Positions 17,734 through 27,316 of a stretch of 64,000 bases of DNA are shown one piece after another. Origin of the DNA: Paralithodes platypus (Eukaryota; Arthropoda; Malacostraca; Decapoda; Lithodidae); the NCBI GenBank assembly GCA_032716605.1, contig CM064480.1, positions 21,601,651-21,665,650 on the forward strand, read 5' to 3'. The position numbers were made by a program, and so were the translations under genes. Within the stretch, counting starts at the first letter, position 1. Each line of letters begins with the position of its first letter. The notes beneath the pieces were generated by a model. That model worked only from the letters and a program-made list of their open reading frames with translations. It did not search any database and was not told where the DNA came from.

Positions 17734-17842
17734 CCCTTCTGGCCCGGGCAGCATTTTAACCCTCCAGACCCGGTTGGGCTCTGAGGCATCCATAACAAAC
17801 GCGGCCCGCGCAACCCGGACGGGCTCTGAGGCTCCGAGTGCT
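17734..17842 (+). repeat. Nested piggyBac left ends (A-type, then B-type with subterminal repeats)
   Basis: After TTAA (17730-17733) comes an A-type end CCCTTCTGGCCCGGGCAGC. 22 bp on, at TTAA (17756-17759), a B-type end starts, CCCTCCAGACCCGG. The B-type end carries two direct copies of an ACCCGG-n3-GGCTCTGAG motif about 50 bp apart. The B-type end lies just ahead of the transposase gene and matches the MITEs at 30397 and, inverted, at 16540, so it is probably the left end of the transposase-bearing element. Confidence 0.75.
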
Positions 17843-17951
17843 TGCGTACGTGCTATCGAATGGCGCGCGTAAATTTTTGGTGTCGTGGGTGGTAGATGGC
17901 GCCACCACACGTGAACTACGCCACGACAACAGTCTCTACCCGGACGCCACC

Positions 17952-20820
17952 ATGGATAGTACGCAAAAAAGTGATTCCGCTGTGTCCGATACCGTGCTCC
18001 CTACGACGCCCGCCCATGCTCGTCGCGTCTTACGCAGACGCCACCGCCTAAATGTGTTATCTCCCGGAGGTATTGAGGAGACATTGAGAATTTATGAGCG
18101 TGCTGATGCACAGTATAATGTTGATGATGAAGGCAGTGATAAATCGGCTAATTATCAGTCGAGTGATTATGGCGATGACAGTGACAATGGTACGCAATTT
18201 AGGGGATTTGCGAGTGAACATGAGAGTGATGAAGGTGATGTAGCAGCTTTCGCGGAACCTGTTTTAGCTGAAGAGAGTGAAGTGGGGAAAATGAGTGAGT
18301 GGGAGAGTTCAAGGTCACTCTCCAAGTTTCAGTTGAGTGACACGACTCCAAGCCCTTCGCCAGCTAAATCGCCTTTCAAGGTACGCTTCTATAAGAAGCA
18401 GGTACTTGAAAAGGCGGCTGCGGCAGCCAGGGAAGAAGCCAAAAGACTTGGTGAGGATGAGGCTGTGAGTGAGGGTGAGCGTGGTGACTCATCTCGCCCG
18501 CCATTGTCTCCCTTATCTATCCAAGCCACCCAAGATAACCCGGGCGCCCCGCATTCTTCCCCAGCACCCCCACCACTGCCAAGGGTTGAGGACCCCCCAC
18601 TTTCGGCCTATTTGCCTCCTAGGTCCCCCGACAGGAGACATACTGCTGCCGAAAAGGGGAAAGGCAGGAAATATGTGAAAAAGGGACAGAAAACTAGGCG
18701 GGCTTTGTTCGAGGCTCCCGCGGCGTCCACCCCTGCCAGCCCCAGCCATACGCCCCCGCAACTTTCCCCACAGTCCTCCCCACCTCTCCAGCCGTCAACA
18801 TATGTTCCTGATGAAGTTTTTGAGCTCGCATCACCAATACCTGGGCCTAGTGACAGTGGAACATTGCTTCCTGCCACTCGTCGCAGGCAAAGGAGCCCAG
18901 AACCTCGGGGGGGACATAGCCTCACCTTCCACTCCTTCCCCACCTCGCCCCCCCACACGCCGCCCACGCATCACTCGTTCCCCGCCAGATTATGTGGGGG
19001 ACACTGACGATGAAGGGCACCTCACAGATGACTCTGGCCATAACTATATAGGTCCACCGTCAGGGCAAGATGACCACTCTGACGACGACGACGAATATAT
19101 GGACATGGACGACCCTCAACCCATCCGCTGCGCCCGGGGGCGTCGTGCTGTGGCCCGCCGCCCTGGTGGCTGCCCTGGCCGCCCTAGGGCGCGCGCCTCT
19201 CGAGTTGGCCGTGGGCATGCTGGGCCACCAGCTGGAGCTCCTCGTGGGCGTCGCCAAGACCCATTCTACGTTTTTCAGTGGCAAGACGTGGCTGACGGGG
19301 AAGATTACAACCCTGATGTACCAGCTTTTGATGAGGTACAGGAGGGTTCAGGAATTACCCCAAATTTTCCCGCAGGCCCCAATGCTCCACCACATGAGCT
19401 TTTTGAGGCCTTTTTTGATGAGGAGGTTACCGGATTTGTCATCAAGGAGACAAACAAGCAGCACCAATTCCAGGTCCACTTTTTTGACAAGGTGACCAAG
19501 GGCCACATGAGGCAGTGGACCGACGTGACTCATCACGAGTTCATGGTGTTCCTGGCACTCACCATGCTAATGCCTCATGTCAAGGAGCATAGATTGCCTG
19601 ACTATTGGATCACCAATGATCTGATATCCACCCCTGCCTTCGGGAAATATATGTCTCGCGACCGGTACCTTGACATCCTCGCAGCGCTTCATCTTGTCAC
19701 CAACACCGACGTCCACAAGCCAGACAAGCTGTGGAAGATTAGGACGTTGTACGAGATGATGCGACACCGTTTCTCCTCCTACTTCATGCCCTTCTGCAAG
19801 GTCGTCATTGACGAGTCTCTTGTGCTGTTCCGGGGAAAGCTCAGCTTCCGGCAGTACATCCCCTCAAAGAGACATCGCTTTGGCATAAAATTCTTTGTGC
19901 TGTGCGACTGCTGAACTGGCTATGTCCTGGACTTCCTGGTCTACAGCGGGAAGGAAGGGGACGTGCTTGTGGACCCCCTCATTGGCTTTGGCGGAGCAGT
20001 GGTGCAAGCCATGATGGACCGCTATTTCCACAAGAATCACGTCCTCTTCACGGACAATTACTACACGTCCCCCACCCTCTCAAAGTACTGTACCTCCATG
20101 AGCGCAAGACGGGGACTGTAGGCACAGTACGAGGGAGAAGGAAGGGCATGCCACCTTTTCCTCCAAAGACCGAAAAAGGCGATGTGTTCAGGAAGAAGTC
20201 GGGGCCCATTCTGGCTATCCACTGGCACGACCAGCGAAAGGTCAACCTCCTGACCACCGTCCACAAGGGGGAAATGGTGGAGACTGGCAAGGTGGATCGC
20301 CGCACCCATGCCAGGGTGACCAAGCCTGATGCCGTCATGGACTACAACATCAAAATGAGGCTGGTGGACAAGTCCGACATGCAGATAGGCTTCATTGACT
20401 GTCTGCGTACCTCGTGCAGATGGTACAAAAAGTTCTTTCTGCACATGGTGGACATGTCCATTCTGAACGCTTACAACATCTACAAGCTTCGGACTGAGAA
20501 CACACCCAGGAAGTTCAATAGCCTGCGGAGGTTCCAAAAGCAGGTGTTGACGGAGCTCCTGGAGAAGTATGCTACGCCACAGAGGGCAGTGGCACATGCT
20601 GGGCCCGCCGCTACTGATCGCTTGCACTGTGCATATTACATGAATATGCACAGGCTCGTTTCCCTGCCTCAGACAGCAGCAGAAGCGGTGCCATGTCTGC
20701 TACAACACCAGGCTGAGGGCGAGGTCAGATAAAAAGTCCACCCTGGAGTGTGTGGAGTGCAAGGTGGCACTCTGTGCTGAAGGGTGCTTCTTTGATTACC
20801 ACTCCAAGCAGGAGTTCTAA
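17952..20820 (+). pseudogene. piggyBac-family transposase, frameshifted
   Basis: This is a TTAA-specific cut-and-paste transposase. The N-terminal ~430 codons are acidic and Pro/Ser-rich; the conserved domain starts near 19390 (LFEAFFDEEVTGFVIKETN). The catalytic triad is visible: Asp in VVIDESL (19810), Asp in FTDNYYTSP (20053) and Asp in VDKSDMQIG (20367). The C-terminus is a Cys-rich finger (CHVC, LECVECKVALC, GCF, H; 20680-20820). Lesions are a frame change at the G7 run 18906-18912, TGA at 19912-19914 inside CDC-TGYVLDF, a frame change near 20085 and another near 20650-20680. Start chosen: ATG at 17952 in a Kozak-like context (GCCACCATGG). Not functional as read. Confidence 0.88.
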
Positions 20821-20828
20821 TAATCATA

Positions 20829-21424
20829 GTGAAAGTGCCAAAGACAGTGGCAATATGTACAGTATATACTGTATATAGGCAAAAAGTGGAAGTAAAACAA
20901 TTTAATGTAATACTAAAGTCATGTATTATGAGAAAATTGATACAAATACAATTACACCATAATAATATGTGAAAGTGACACATATTTATATAATAAGTGA
21001 CATTCATATGATTAGAACATATAGAAATATAGAAATCAGTTAAAAAAGACACAATAAATTGTATATAAAACTTTTACAAAGCATATAACTAAGTGAAAGT
21101 GACACAAGACCTAATATTTGATGGCCAAAGTATAATAAACACCTGTGATAACGAATAATCAGTGCCTAATATAACAATAACCTACCTCAATTACTAATAA
21201 AACATACGGTATTGAGTGAAAATGAGCATTATCAGTGACAGTGACACTCTCTAAAGCATATTTACCAAAGTGAAAGTGACACAAGACCTAATATTTGATG
21301 GCCAAAGTATAAGAAACACCTGTGATAACGAATAATCAGTGCCAAATATAACAATAACCTACCTCAATTACTAATAAAGCGTACGGTATCGAGTGAAAAT
21401 TAGCATTATCAGTGACAGTGACAC
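20829..21424 (+). repeat. GTGAAAGTGACAC motif array after piggyBac transposase 1
   Basis: Eight copies of a 12-13-bp motif (consensus GTGAAAGTGACAC) start at 20829, 20969, 21093, 21216, 21235, 21270, 21393 and 21412. Part is arranged as a 177-bp higher-order tandem repeat (units from 21092 and 21269). The surrounding sequence is AT-rich and non-coding. The array ends where LINE-beta begins. Its position between transposase and element end suggests a subterminal binding array, but that is inference. Confidence 0.75.
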
Positions 21425-21783
21425 TGTCAAAACTGGTAAAACTGGTACACTGGACACTGGTAAAAAAGGACCTAAGTGTAGAAGAACGAGAACAGTTAAG
21501 GGAACTCCAAGCTAAGGCTGATGAAGAGAATGGAAAGTTGTCTGAAGAGCAAAAGAAGAAATTTTTTTGGAGAATAAGGGAAGGGCAAGTAAGGAAGTGG
21601 TACATCAGGAGCCACCAAGAACCGAAAGTAAGAGGAGTGATAGGGAAAGAGACAGAGAGACAAGTACGAAGTCAAAGCAAGAAGACGGAGCGAGAGATAA
21701 TGCAGGGAGCAGGGGACCGGAGAGAGAGCCAGGATGTGGTGGAGAGGGTGGAACAGAGGGAGAGAGAGGGGGGAGGAGAATAG
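21425..21783 (+). pseudogene. LINE-beta ORF1, C-terminal fragment
   Basis: The reading KKDLSVEEREQLRELQAKAD...KKFFWRIREGQVRKWYI is the conserved ORF1 end also seen in the ORF1s at 37960-38340 and 39572-40663. It is presumably RNA binding. The N-terminal coiled-coil part is missing through 5' truncation. It overlaps the start of the ORF2 frame (21567) by about 215 bp in another frame. Confidence 0.7.
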
Positions 21784-24692
21784 AATTAGTGGGGGAGGTG
21801 GAACTGGGTCAGGGAAGGGATGGAGGAGGAGGAGGTGAACCTGGTAGGAGGCAGAGAGGGAAGAGAAACAAGGAGGTGGATTCAAATATACTGTGCTACT
21901 ACACTAATATAGATGGAATAAACAGTAAAAAGGTAGAGTTAGATAATATATTAAGAAAAGATCAACCACAGATAGTCTGTTTGACAGAGACAAAGCTGAA
22001 CCAGGACTTTGACAGCAACATAGTGTTTAGTGAAGGATATAATATATGGAGAAATGATAGAAAGGGTAAAAGGGGAGGTGGAGTGGCAGTATTAGTTAAG
22101 AACCCTATGACAGCAAAGCACGTGGAGTTAAATAATGACAAGGCAGAAATAATGGCAGTTGAACTCAATGATATAGAAGGAAAAAAGCTAGACATAGCAG
22201 TAGCTTACATGCCACCAAAGACCAGAGCATGGAGGGAGTTGGAGTTTGAGGAGATGGTAGAGGATATGATTCAGTCGTTGAGAAGATTGCTTTTAAGGAA
22301 GAATCGATTGATCTTGGTAGGAGATTTCAACTGTAGTGAGGTTGATTGGGAATCGGGAGATGCAGGGCCAAATCAGAGATCTTGGGGAAGTCGGCTAGTG
22401 GAGTTGGTTACGGAAAATGTACTTACACAACATGTGAAGGAAAATACAAGAATGAGGGGTAATAACGAACCTTCTAAACTCGATCTGATTTTTACAAAAG
22501 ATCCTCACGAAATTAGTGATATAAACTATCTATGTCCTGTAGGTAAAAGTGATCACCTATTACTAAAATGGAAGTTGACCTCGAGTAATGCCAATAGATT
22601 AGACAATAGCTACATAAATGACAGATTAAATTATAGTAAAGCTGATTATGTATCCTTGAAAAGATATTTAGAGGGAGTAGATTGGGATCTTATTTTGAAG
22701 GAACGGGACGTACAAGGTAAATATAGTAGATTCCTCGAAATTTATAGAGTAGGAACCAATATGTTTGTCCCAAGATATAAAACTGGAAATTTTACTAAGC
22801 AGAAAGATTGGTTTAATTTGAAATGCAAAAGAGCTTTGGGTAGGCGTGATGCAGCTTGGGCTAAATTAAGAAGAAGGAACACTGAGAGTAATCGGAATAA
22901 ATATAAACAGGAGAGGAATAGATATGTTAACATAATTAGGCAAGTTAAAATGAACTATGAGAAGAACATAGTAAATAAATGTGAAAGTGACCCTAGATTA
23001 TTTTATAAATATATAAACAGTAAGTTGAAGGTAAAGAAACAAATTACTAAATTAAGAGTTGATGCTAGGACGTATGAAAATGTATCGGACATGTGTGAGG
23101 TAATGAATAACAAATTGGGGTCAGTTTTTACTAGAGAGGAAGGTTTTGACGAACCACAGGCGGGAGTACTGGAGAGTGGTCTTAGTAAGATTGAAATAAC
23201 TAGAGATGAGCTGTTATCTGCGATGAGAGGACTTGAAGTAAGGAAAGCTATGGGACCGGATGAAGTGTCTGCCTGGGTTTTAAAGGAGTGTGCAGAGCAA
23301 TTAGTGGAGCCAGTGAGGGACATAATTCAAGCTTCCTTAGATAAAGGACAGGTTCCTGTTGAATGGAAAAGAGCTAATATCATTCCGATATACAAGAATG
23401 GAAACCCTGAGGACCCTCTAAACTATAGACCAGTTTCACTTACTAGTATTGTATGCAAGATTTGTGAAAAGCTAATTAGGAAGAGATGGATGAAAATGTT
23501 GGAGAGAAAGAAAATAATAACCCCAAAGCAATTTGGATTCAGAGAAGGGACATCTTGTGTTACCAGTTTGCTATGTTATTACAGTAGGGTGATAGATGTA
23601 CTCCAAGAAAGAGGCGGATGGGTGGACTGCGTCTACTTAGACCTTTCCAAAGCATTCGATAAGGTACCACATAAGAGATTGTTATCTAAGCTTGAGACGC
23701 TAGGATGTGTCAGGGGGAGTTTGCTGAAATGGATGGAGAGCTATTTAACAGATAGGGAAATGAGGACCAACATTAGAGGAACTTACTCATCGTGGCGGAA
23801 AGTTGAGAGTGGTGTGCCGCAGGGATCTGTGTTGGCACCTCTCATGTTCCTTATGTACGTGAATGACCTGCCGATAGGCATAAACTCTTACATGTCAATG
23901 TTTGCAGATGACGTAAAAATTATGAGACAAATAACAAATAAAAGTAGTTGTGAGGAGCTGCAAGGGGATTTAGATAAAATATACGAATGGAGCACCAAGT
24001 GGAAAATGAAATTTAATATAAGTAAATGTCATGTGTTAAATATGGGAAGAAGTGTGAATAGACCAAATTGGGAGTACAGGATGGGAGATAATAAAATTAG
24101 CAAGGCCGAAAAAGAAAAAGATTTAGGGTTGATTATAAAAGATAATTTGTCGCCAGAGAAACATATTAACAAGCTCTTTAGCGGAATGTATGCAATGGCC
24201 GGGAATATGAAAGTTGCTCTGAACTATTTGGATGAGACCATGGTAGCGAAAATTATGAAGAGTATGATTAGACCAAGATTGGAGTATGCAGCAGTGGTGT
24301 GGTCCCCGCATCTAAAGAAGCATATTCACAAGTTAGAAAGAATCCAGAGAGCAGTCACTAGATTGGTTCCAAGTCTCAGAGAACTGCCATATGAAGGGAG
24401 GCTAGACAAATTAAATCTACCGAGTCTAAAAGAGAGGAGAGAGAGGGGAGACATGATAATGATGTACAAATGTACCCGGGGGCTGGAGAGGCTGGATAGG
24501 GAGGATATATTAATTATGGATACAGGAATAACTAGAGGCCACAGCTACAAAGTAAAAAGACCTACCTGCAAGAACGATATCAGGAAGTTTAGCTTCCCCT
24601 ATAGATGTATTGACAAATGGAATGGGCTGGAGGAGGAGGTGGTAGGGGCAAGGAACATCCATATTTTCAAGAAAAAATTGGATAAAAAGTAG
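21567..24692 (+). CDS. LINE-beta ORF2: endonuclease / reverse transcriptase, intact 1041 codons
   Basis: This would nick target DNA and prime reverse transcription at the nick. The first ~105 residues are charged and low-complexity. The AP-type endonuclease follows (TNIDGIN at ~113, LTETKLN at ~139, GDFNCSEVDWE at ~252, SDHLLLKW at ~328). RT motifs are YRPVSLTSI at ~620, YLDLSKAFDKVP at ~690, VPQGSVLAP at ~750 and catalytic FADD at ~779. The C-terminus has RPRLEYAAVVWSPH and the closing WNGLEEEVV...FKKKLD block. No stop or frameshift is seen. The true initiation codon is uncertain because ORF1 overlaps; 21567 is the first Met of the open frame. Confidence 0.88.
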   Translation: MENKGRASKEVVHQEPPRTESKRSDRERDRETSTKSKQEDGARDNAGSRGPEREPGCGGEGGTEGERGGRRIELVGEVELGQGRDGGGGGEPGRRQRGKRNKEVDSNILCYYTNIDGINSKKVELDNILRKDQPQIVCLTETKLNQDFDSNIVFSEGYNIWRNDRKGKRGGGVAVLVKNPMTAKHVELNNDKAEIMAVELNDIEGKKLDIAVAYMPPKTRAWRELEFEEMVEDMIQSLRRLLLRKNRLILVGDFNCSEVDWESGDAGPNQRSWGSRLVELVTENVLTQHVKENTRMRGNNEPSKLDLIFTKDPHEISDINYLCPVGKSDHLLLKWKLTSSNANRLDNSYINDRLNYSKADYVSLKRYLEGVDWDLILKERDVQGKYSRFLEIYRVGTNMFVPRYKTGNFTKQKDWFNLKCKRALGRRDAAWAKLRRRNTESNRNKYKQERNRYVNIIRQVKMNYEKNIVNKCESDPRLFYKYINSKLKVKKQITKLRVDARTYENVSDMCEVMNNKLGSVFTREEGFDEPQAGVLESGLSKIEITRDELLSAMRGLEVRKAMGPDEVSAWVLKECAEQLVEPVRDIIQASLDKGQVPVEWKRANIIPIYKNGNPEDPLNYRPVSLTSIVCKICEKLIRKRWMKMLERKKIITPKQFGFREGTSCVTSLLCYYSRVIDVLQERGGWVDCVYLDLSKAFDKVPHKRLLSKLETLGCVRGSLLKWMESYLTDREMRTNIRGTYSSWRKVESGVPQGSVLAPLMFLMYVNDLPIGINSYMSMFADDVKIMRQITNKSSCEELQGDLDKIYEWSTKWKMKFNISKCHVLNMGRSVNRPNWEYRMGDNKISKAEKEKDLGLIIKDNLSPEKHINKLFSGMYAMAGNMKVALNYLDETMVAKIMKSMIRPRLEYAAVVWSPHLKKHIHKLERIQRAVTRLVPSLRELPYEGRLDKLNLPSLKERRERGDMIMMYKCTRGLERLDREDILIMDTGITRGHSYKVKRPTCKNDIRKFSFPYRCIDKWNGLEEEVVGARNIHIFKKKLDKK

Positions 24693-24768
24693 ACTGAGAG
24701 ACGGGACAACACGAGCTTAGCTCAACTCCTGTAAACTACAATTAGGTAAATACAATTAGGTAAATACA

Positions 24769-25305
24769 GGGAAGGTGGACCGAAGAACCAAAAACCCCGT
24801 CCAGAAACCAGCTGCTGTCCTGGACTACAACCTAAATATGTGCCTCGCCGAAAAGTTCGACATGCAGATGGGCTTCATCGACTGCCTGCGAACATCTTGC
24901 AGGTGGTATAAGAAGTTTATTCTGCATACGGTAGATATGTCGGCCCTCAATGCCTACAACATCTACCGTCTGTGGACTCCCGGAGCCAAGAAGTACAAGT
25001 CCCCGCGGAAGTTCCACAAGCAGGTGATACTTGAGCTCCTGGCTAAATATGCGGAACCTGGGAGACCACTACAAGGACCAGGCCTGCTGGACCGCACGAG
25101 GTGTGCCGACTTCTTCAGGAAGCACCAGCTCCACCCCATTCCTTTCAAAGCACCCGGTAGTAAAGTTAGGAGTCAGAAGAGGTGCCATGTGCACAGCCAC
25201 ACAACTCGCAGACCCCACAAAGTGAGCAAAACCACATGGGAATGCCTCGAGTGTGAAGTGGGACTCTGTGCGCTGGACGGTGCTTCAACGACTTTCACAC
25301 TCTAG
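24769..25305 (+). pseudogene. Second piggyBac transposase, C-terminal third only
   Basis: It reads from KVDRRTKNPVQKPAAVLDYN through FDMQMGFIDCLRTSCRWYKKF and HTVDMSALNAYNIY to a Cys-rich end (RCHVHS, ECLECEVGLC). It is clearly related to 20290-20820 but diverged from it. Where copy 1 has VDKSD, holding the third catalytic Asp, this copy has AEKFD. The last codons are in a shifted frame. The N-terminal two thirds are absent; the LINE-beta tail directly precedes it. Confidence 0.85.
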
Positions 25306-25802
25306 TGCAATATTGAAGTGCCCGTGACAATGACAGTGAAAGTGACACTCTAAAATGTAGGCTAATAGTAATAATAAAACTAAGTATAAGTGAAAGAGAC
25401 ACACATAAGTAATAATAAGTGCCTTCATAACAATATGAACAAGTGAAACTGACACTAAAATATATATTATAGCTTACCTCTAACAATAAATAAGTGAAAA
25501 TTACACTATCAATTATCCTAGTCCAGTGAAAGTGACACTATAATAATAATAAAACTAAGTATAAGTGAAAGAAACACACATAAGTAATAATAAGTGCCTT
25601 CATAACAATATGAACAAGTGAAAGTGACACTATATATATTATTAGCTTACCTAACAATACATAAAAGTGAAAATGACACTATCAATTACCATAGTCCAGT
25701 ATAAATAATAATAACTACTATAATAATAACAATAAAACTAAATATAAGTGACAGAGACACAAATAACTTCATAAAAATAACTTTATTGAGTGAAAATAAC
25801 AT
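25306..25802 (+). repeat. GTGAAAGTGACAC motif array after piggyBac transposase 2
   Basis: Ten motif copies start at 25336, 25390, 25443, 25494, 25526, 25565, 25618, 25667, 25748 and 25790, mostly 32-54 bp apart. A higher-order period of 175 bp is visible (25390 and 25565 have matching flanks). It is the same motif as at 20829-21424 although the linkers differ, in the same position behind the transposase gene. Confidence 0.75.
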
Positions 25803-25973
25803 AATAACTATAATAAATGGCATAATAAACAATAAAAACTCAAATCGCTTCCTGGAATAATTGCGGGTGGGGCGACGAGTGCAACAGGGCGTCGTAGCCG
25901 GGGCCGCGGTTGAGTGTTCGGACGCGCCGACGTAAATATGCGGCAAAAGTTACCTCCACTAACATCGCCATAA
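25803..25973 (+). other. Junction region before LINE-gamma
   Basis: AT-rich sequence, then a GC-rich stretch (25860-25940) that may be the LINE-gamma 5' UTR. No gene is seen. Confidence 0.4.
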
Positions 25974-26045
25974 CTTCGGATTAATGAGGGATTTCTGGCA
26001 GAGGGTAGTGAAGTGGAGGATCAATTGACTGTAGTGAAGAGACAG

Positions 26046-27296
26046 ATGATGGGTCTGTTAAGATGGAAGGGAGTTATGGAGAATTGGAGGAGAGATATAG
26101 GTGTGAAGGTGGAGTCACTGACAGAAATATGTGGAGCCAGTTCAGTAGCAACTGCAGATGGGCCATTAATTGCTAACCTAGATGCAGTGATAAGGAAAGT
26201 AGATGAGCTGGAGGCAGAGAACATGGCACTCAAGGAGCAGCTAAAGGAGTATGAGGGCCATTTAAGTGAGAAAGTAAAGGGAGTAATAAGTGAGGAGAAA
26301 GATGAGTGGACAAGGGTGGGGAATGCTAAGGTGGATGCATTGGAAGAAATCATGAAGGAGCAGGTGGAAGAGAGAGAAAAAGAGAAAAGAGAGTTTGAGA
26401 AGAATGTAGTGCAGGTTTTGAAGAGCAAGGAAAAGGTAGTGAGGGAAACAGCGGAGACCAAAAAGGAGCCGACCAAACGCACCACTGAGGTGGTAGATGG
26501 TGGAAAGAAAAAAACTGTCTGGGACCATCAGGTCCTGGTAGTGAAGCCAAAAGACCGATCCTCCGAGCCAGTAAGCCCACCAGATACAAAGGCAATCGAG
26601 ACTGCTTTGGCTTCGGTTCCGGTTAACAAGTTAACTAGAACTGAGTCAGGTGTACTGGTGGTACGACTTCCATCCAAGAAAGCCAAAGAAGATGCAGGAA
26701 GGGCCATCAATCAGTGTTTGGGGGTGGACAGTGCCTTCAGTGTCTCCGAACCAAAGAAGATGATGCCAAAAATGACTCTGGTAGGCATTGCTAATGACGC
26801 TGAGGATAATGAGATCATTCCCAGCATCCTCAACAAGAACCCAAGAATAAAGTCCCTGGTCGACGATGGCTTAGCTATGAATTTGCTATTCACTAAGCAA
26901 AAGAGTGATGCACACACTAAGATTGCGGTAGTAAAAATGTCACCTGAAATACGCTCTTCCATTGTGGATGATGGCAATTCTGTGTATGTTGGACTTGTGA
27001 GATGTCGTGCATACGATCGCTTCTGGGTAACACAATGTTACCATTGCCAGGGCTTTGGTCATACCAGTGACAGGTGTTATCGGAAAAATGAGGATCCAAA
27101 ATGCAACTTCTGTGCTGGTACTCATAACTCAAAAGACTGCACCAACAAGACTTCCCCCAAATGTATAAATTGTATGAGCTCCACATCAGTTACGGAGCCG
27201 CCAAATCATTTCGCCTCAAGTAGAAATTGTCCTTTAATGACAGCTCAGAGAAATAAAGTTATTGAGAACACCGATTTTGTAGGTTCAAAAAACTGA
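26046..27296 (+). CDS. LINE-gamma ORF1: CCHC zinc-knuckle RNA-binding protein
   Basis: Presumed nucleic-acid chaperone and RNP component. The frame is open from 25974; the first ATG in it is at 26046, giving ~416 residues. The first half is predicted coiled coil (ELEAENMALKEQLKEYE; then an E/K-rich stretch). The C-terminal third has CCHC knuckles: CYHCQGFGHTSDRC (residue ~330) and CNFCAGTHNSKDC, then CINC. The order of coiled coil, RRM-like middle, then knuckles is usual for ORF1 of Jockey-group LINEs. ORF2 follows about 20 bp after the stop. Confidence 0.85.
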   Translation: MMGLLRWKGVMENWRRDIGVKVESLTEICGASSVATADGPLIANLDAVIRKVDELEAENMALKEQLKEYEGHLSEKVKGVISEEKDEWTRVGNAKVDALEEIMKEQVEEREKEKREFEKNVVQVLKSKEKVVRETAETKKEPTKRTTEVVDGGKKKTVWDHQVLVVKPKDRSSEPVSPPDTKAIETALASVPVNKLTRTESGVLVVRLPSKKAKEDAGRAINQCLGVDSAFSVSEPKKMMPKMTLVGIANDAEDNEIIPSILNKNPRIKSLVDDGLAMNLLFTKQKSDAHTKIAVVKMSPEIRSSIVDDGNSVYVGLVRCRAYDRFWVTQCYHCQGFGHTSDRCYRKNEDPKCNFCAGTHNSKDCTNKTSPKCINCMSSTSVTEPPNHFASSRNCPLMTAQRNKVIENTDFVGSKN

Positions 27297-27316
27297 AAAA
27301 TGCACATGGGAGCCGG

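Larger units (their letters stand above)
21425..24768 (+). mobile_element. LINE-beta: CR1-like LINE, 5' truncated in ORF1
   Basis: It starts within ORF1, next to piggyBac 3' repeats, and ends in a 14-bp direct-repeat tail (TACAATTAGGTAAA twice, 24737-24764) followed directly by the 3' portion of a second piggyBac transposase. ORF1 and ORF2 protein motifs match LINE-epsilon (34555-39110) and LINE-eta (54768-58530), so these are related subfamilies. ORF2 is open over its full length. I see no target duplication. Confidence 0.85.

Noticed and set aside
17838..19007. Independent proline-rich host protein
   Set aside because: It is the N-terminal region of the piggyBac transposase, cut off by a frame change at the G7 run 18906-18912.
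19912..19914. TGA as selenocysteine or readthrough codon in the transposase
   Set aside because: The gene carries several other frameshifts, so a plain nonsense mutation is the simpler reading.
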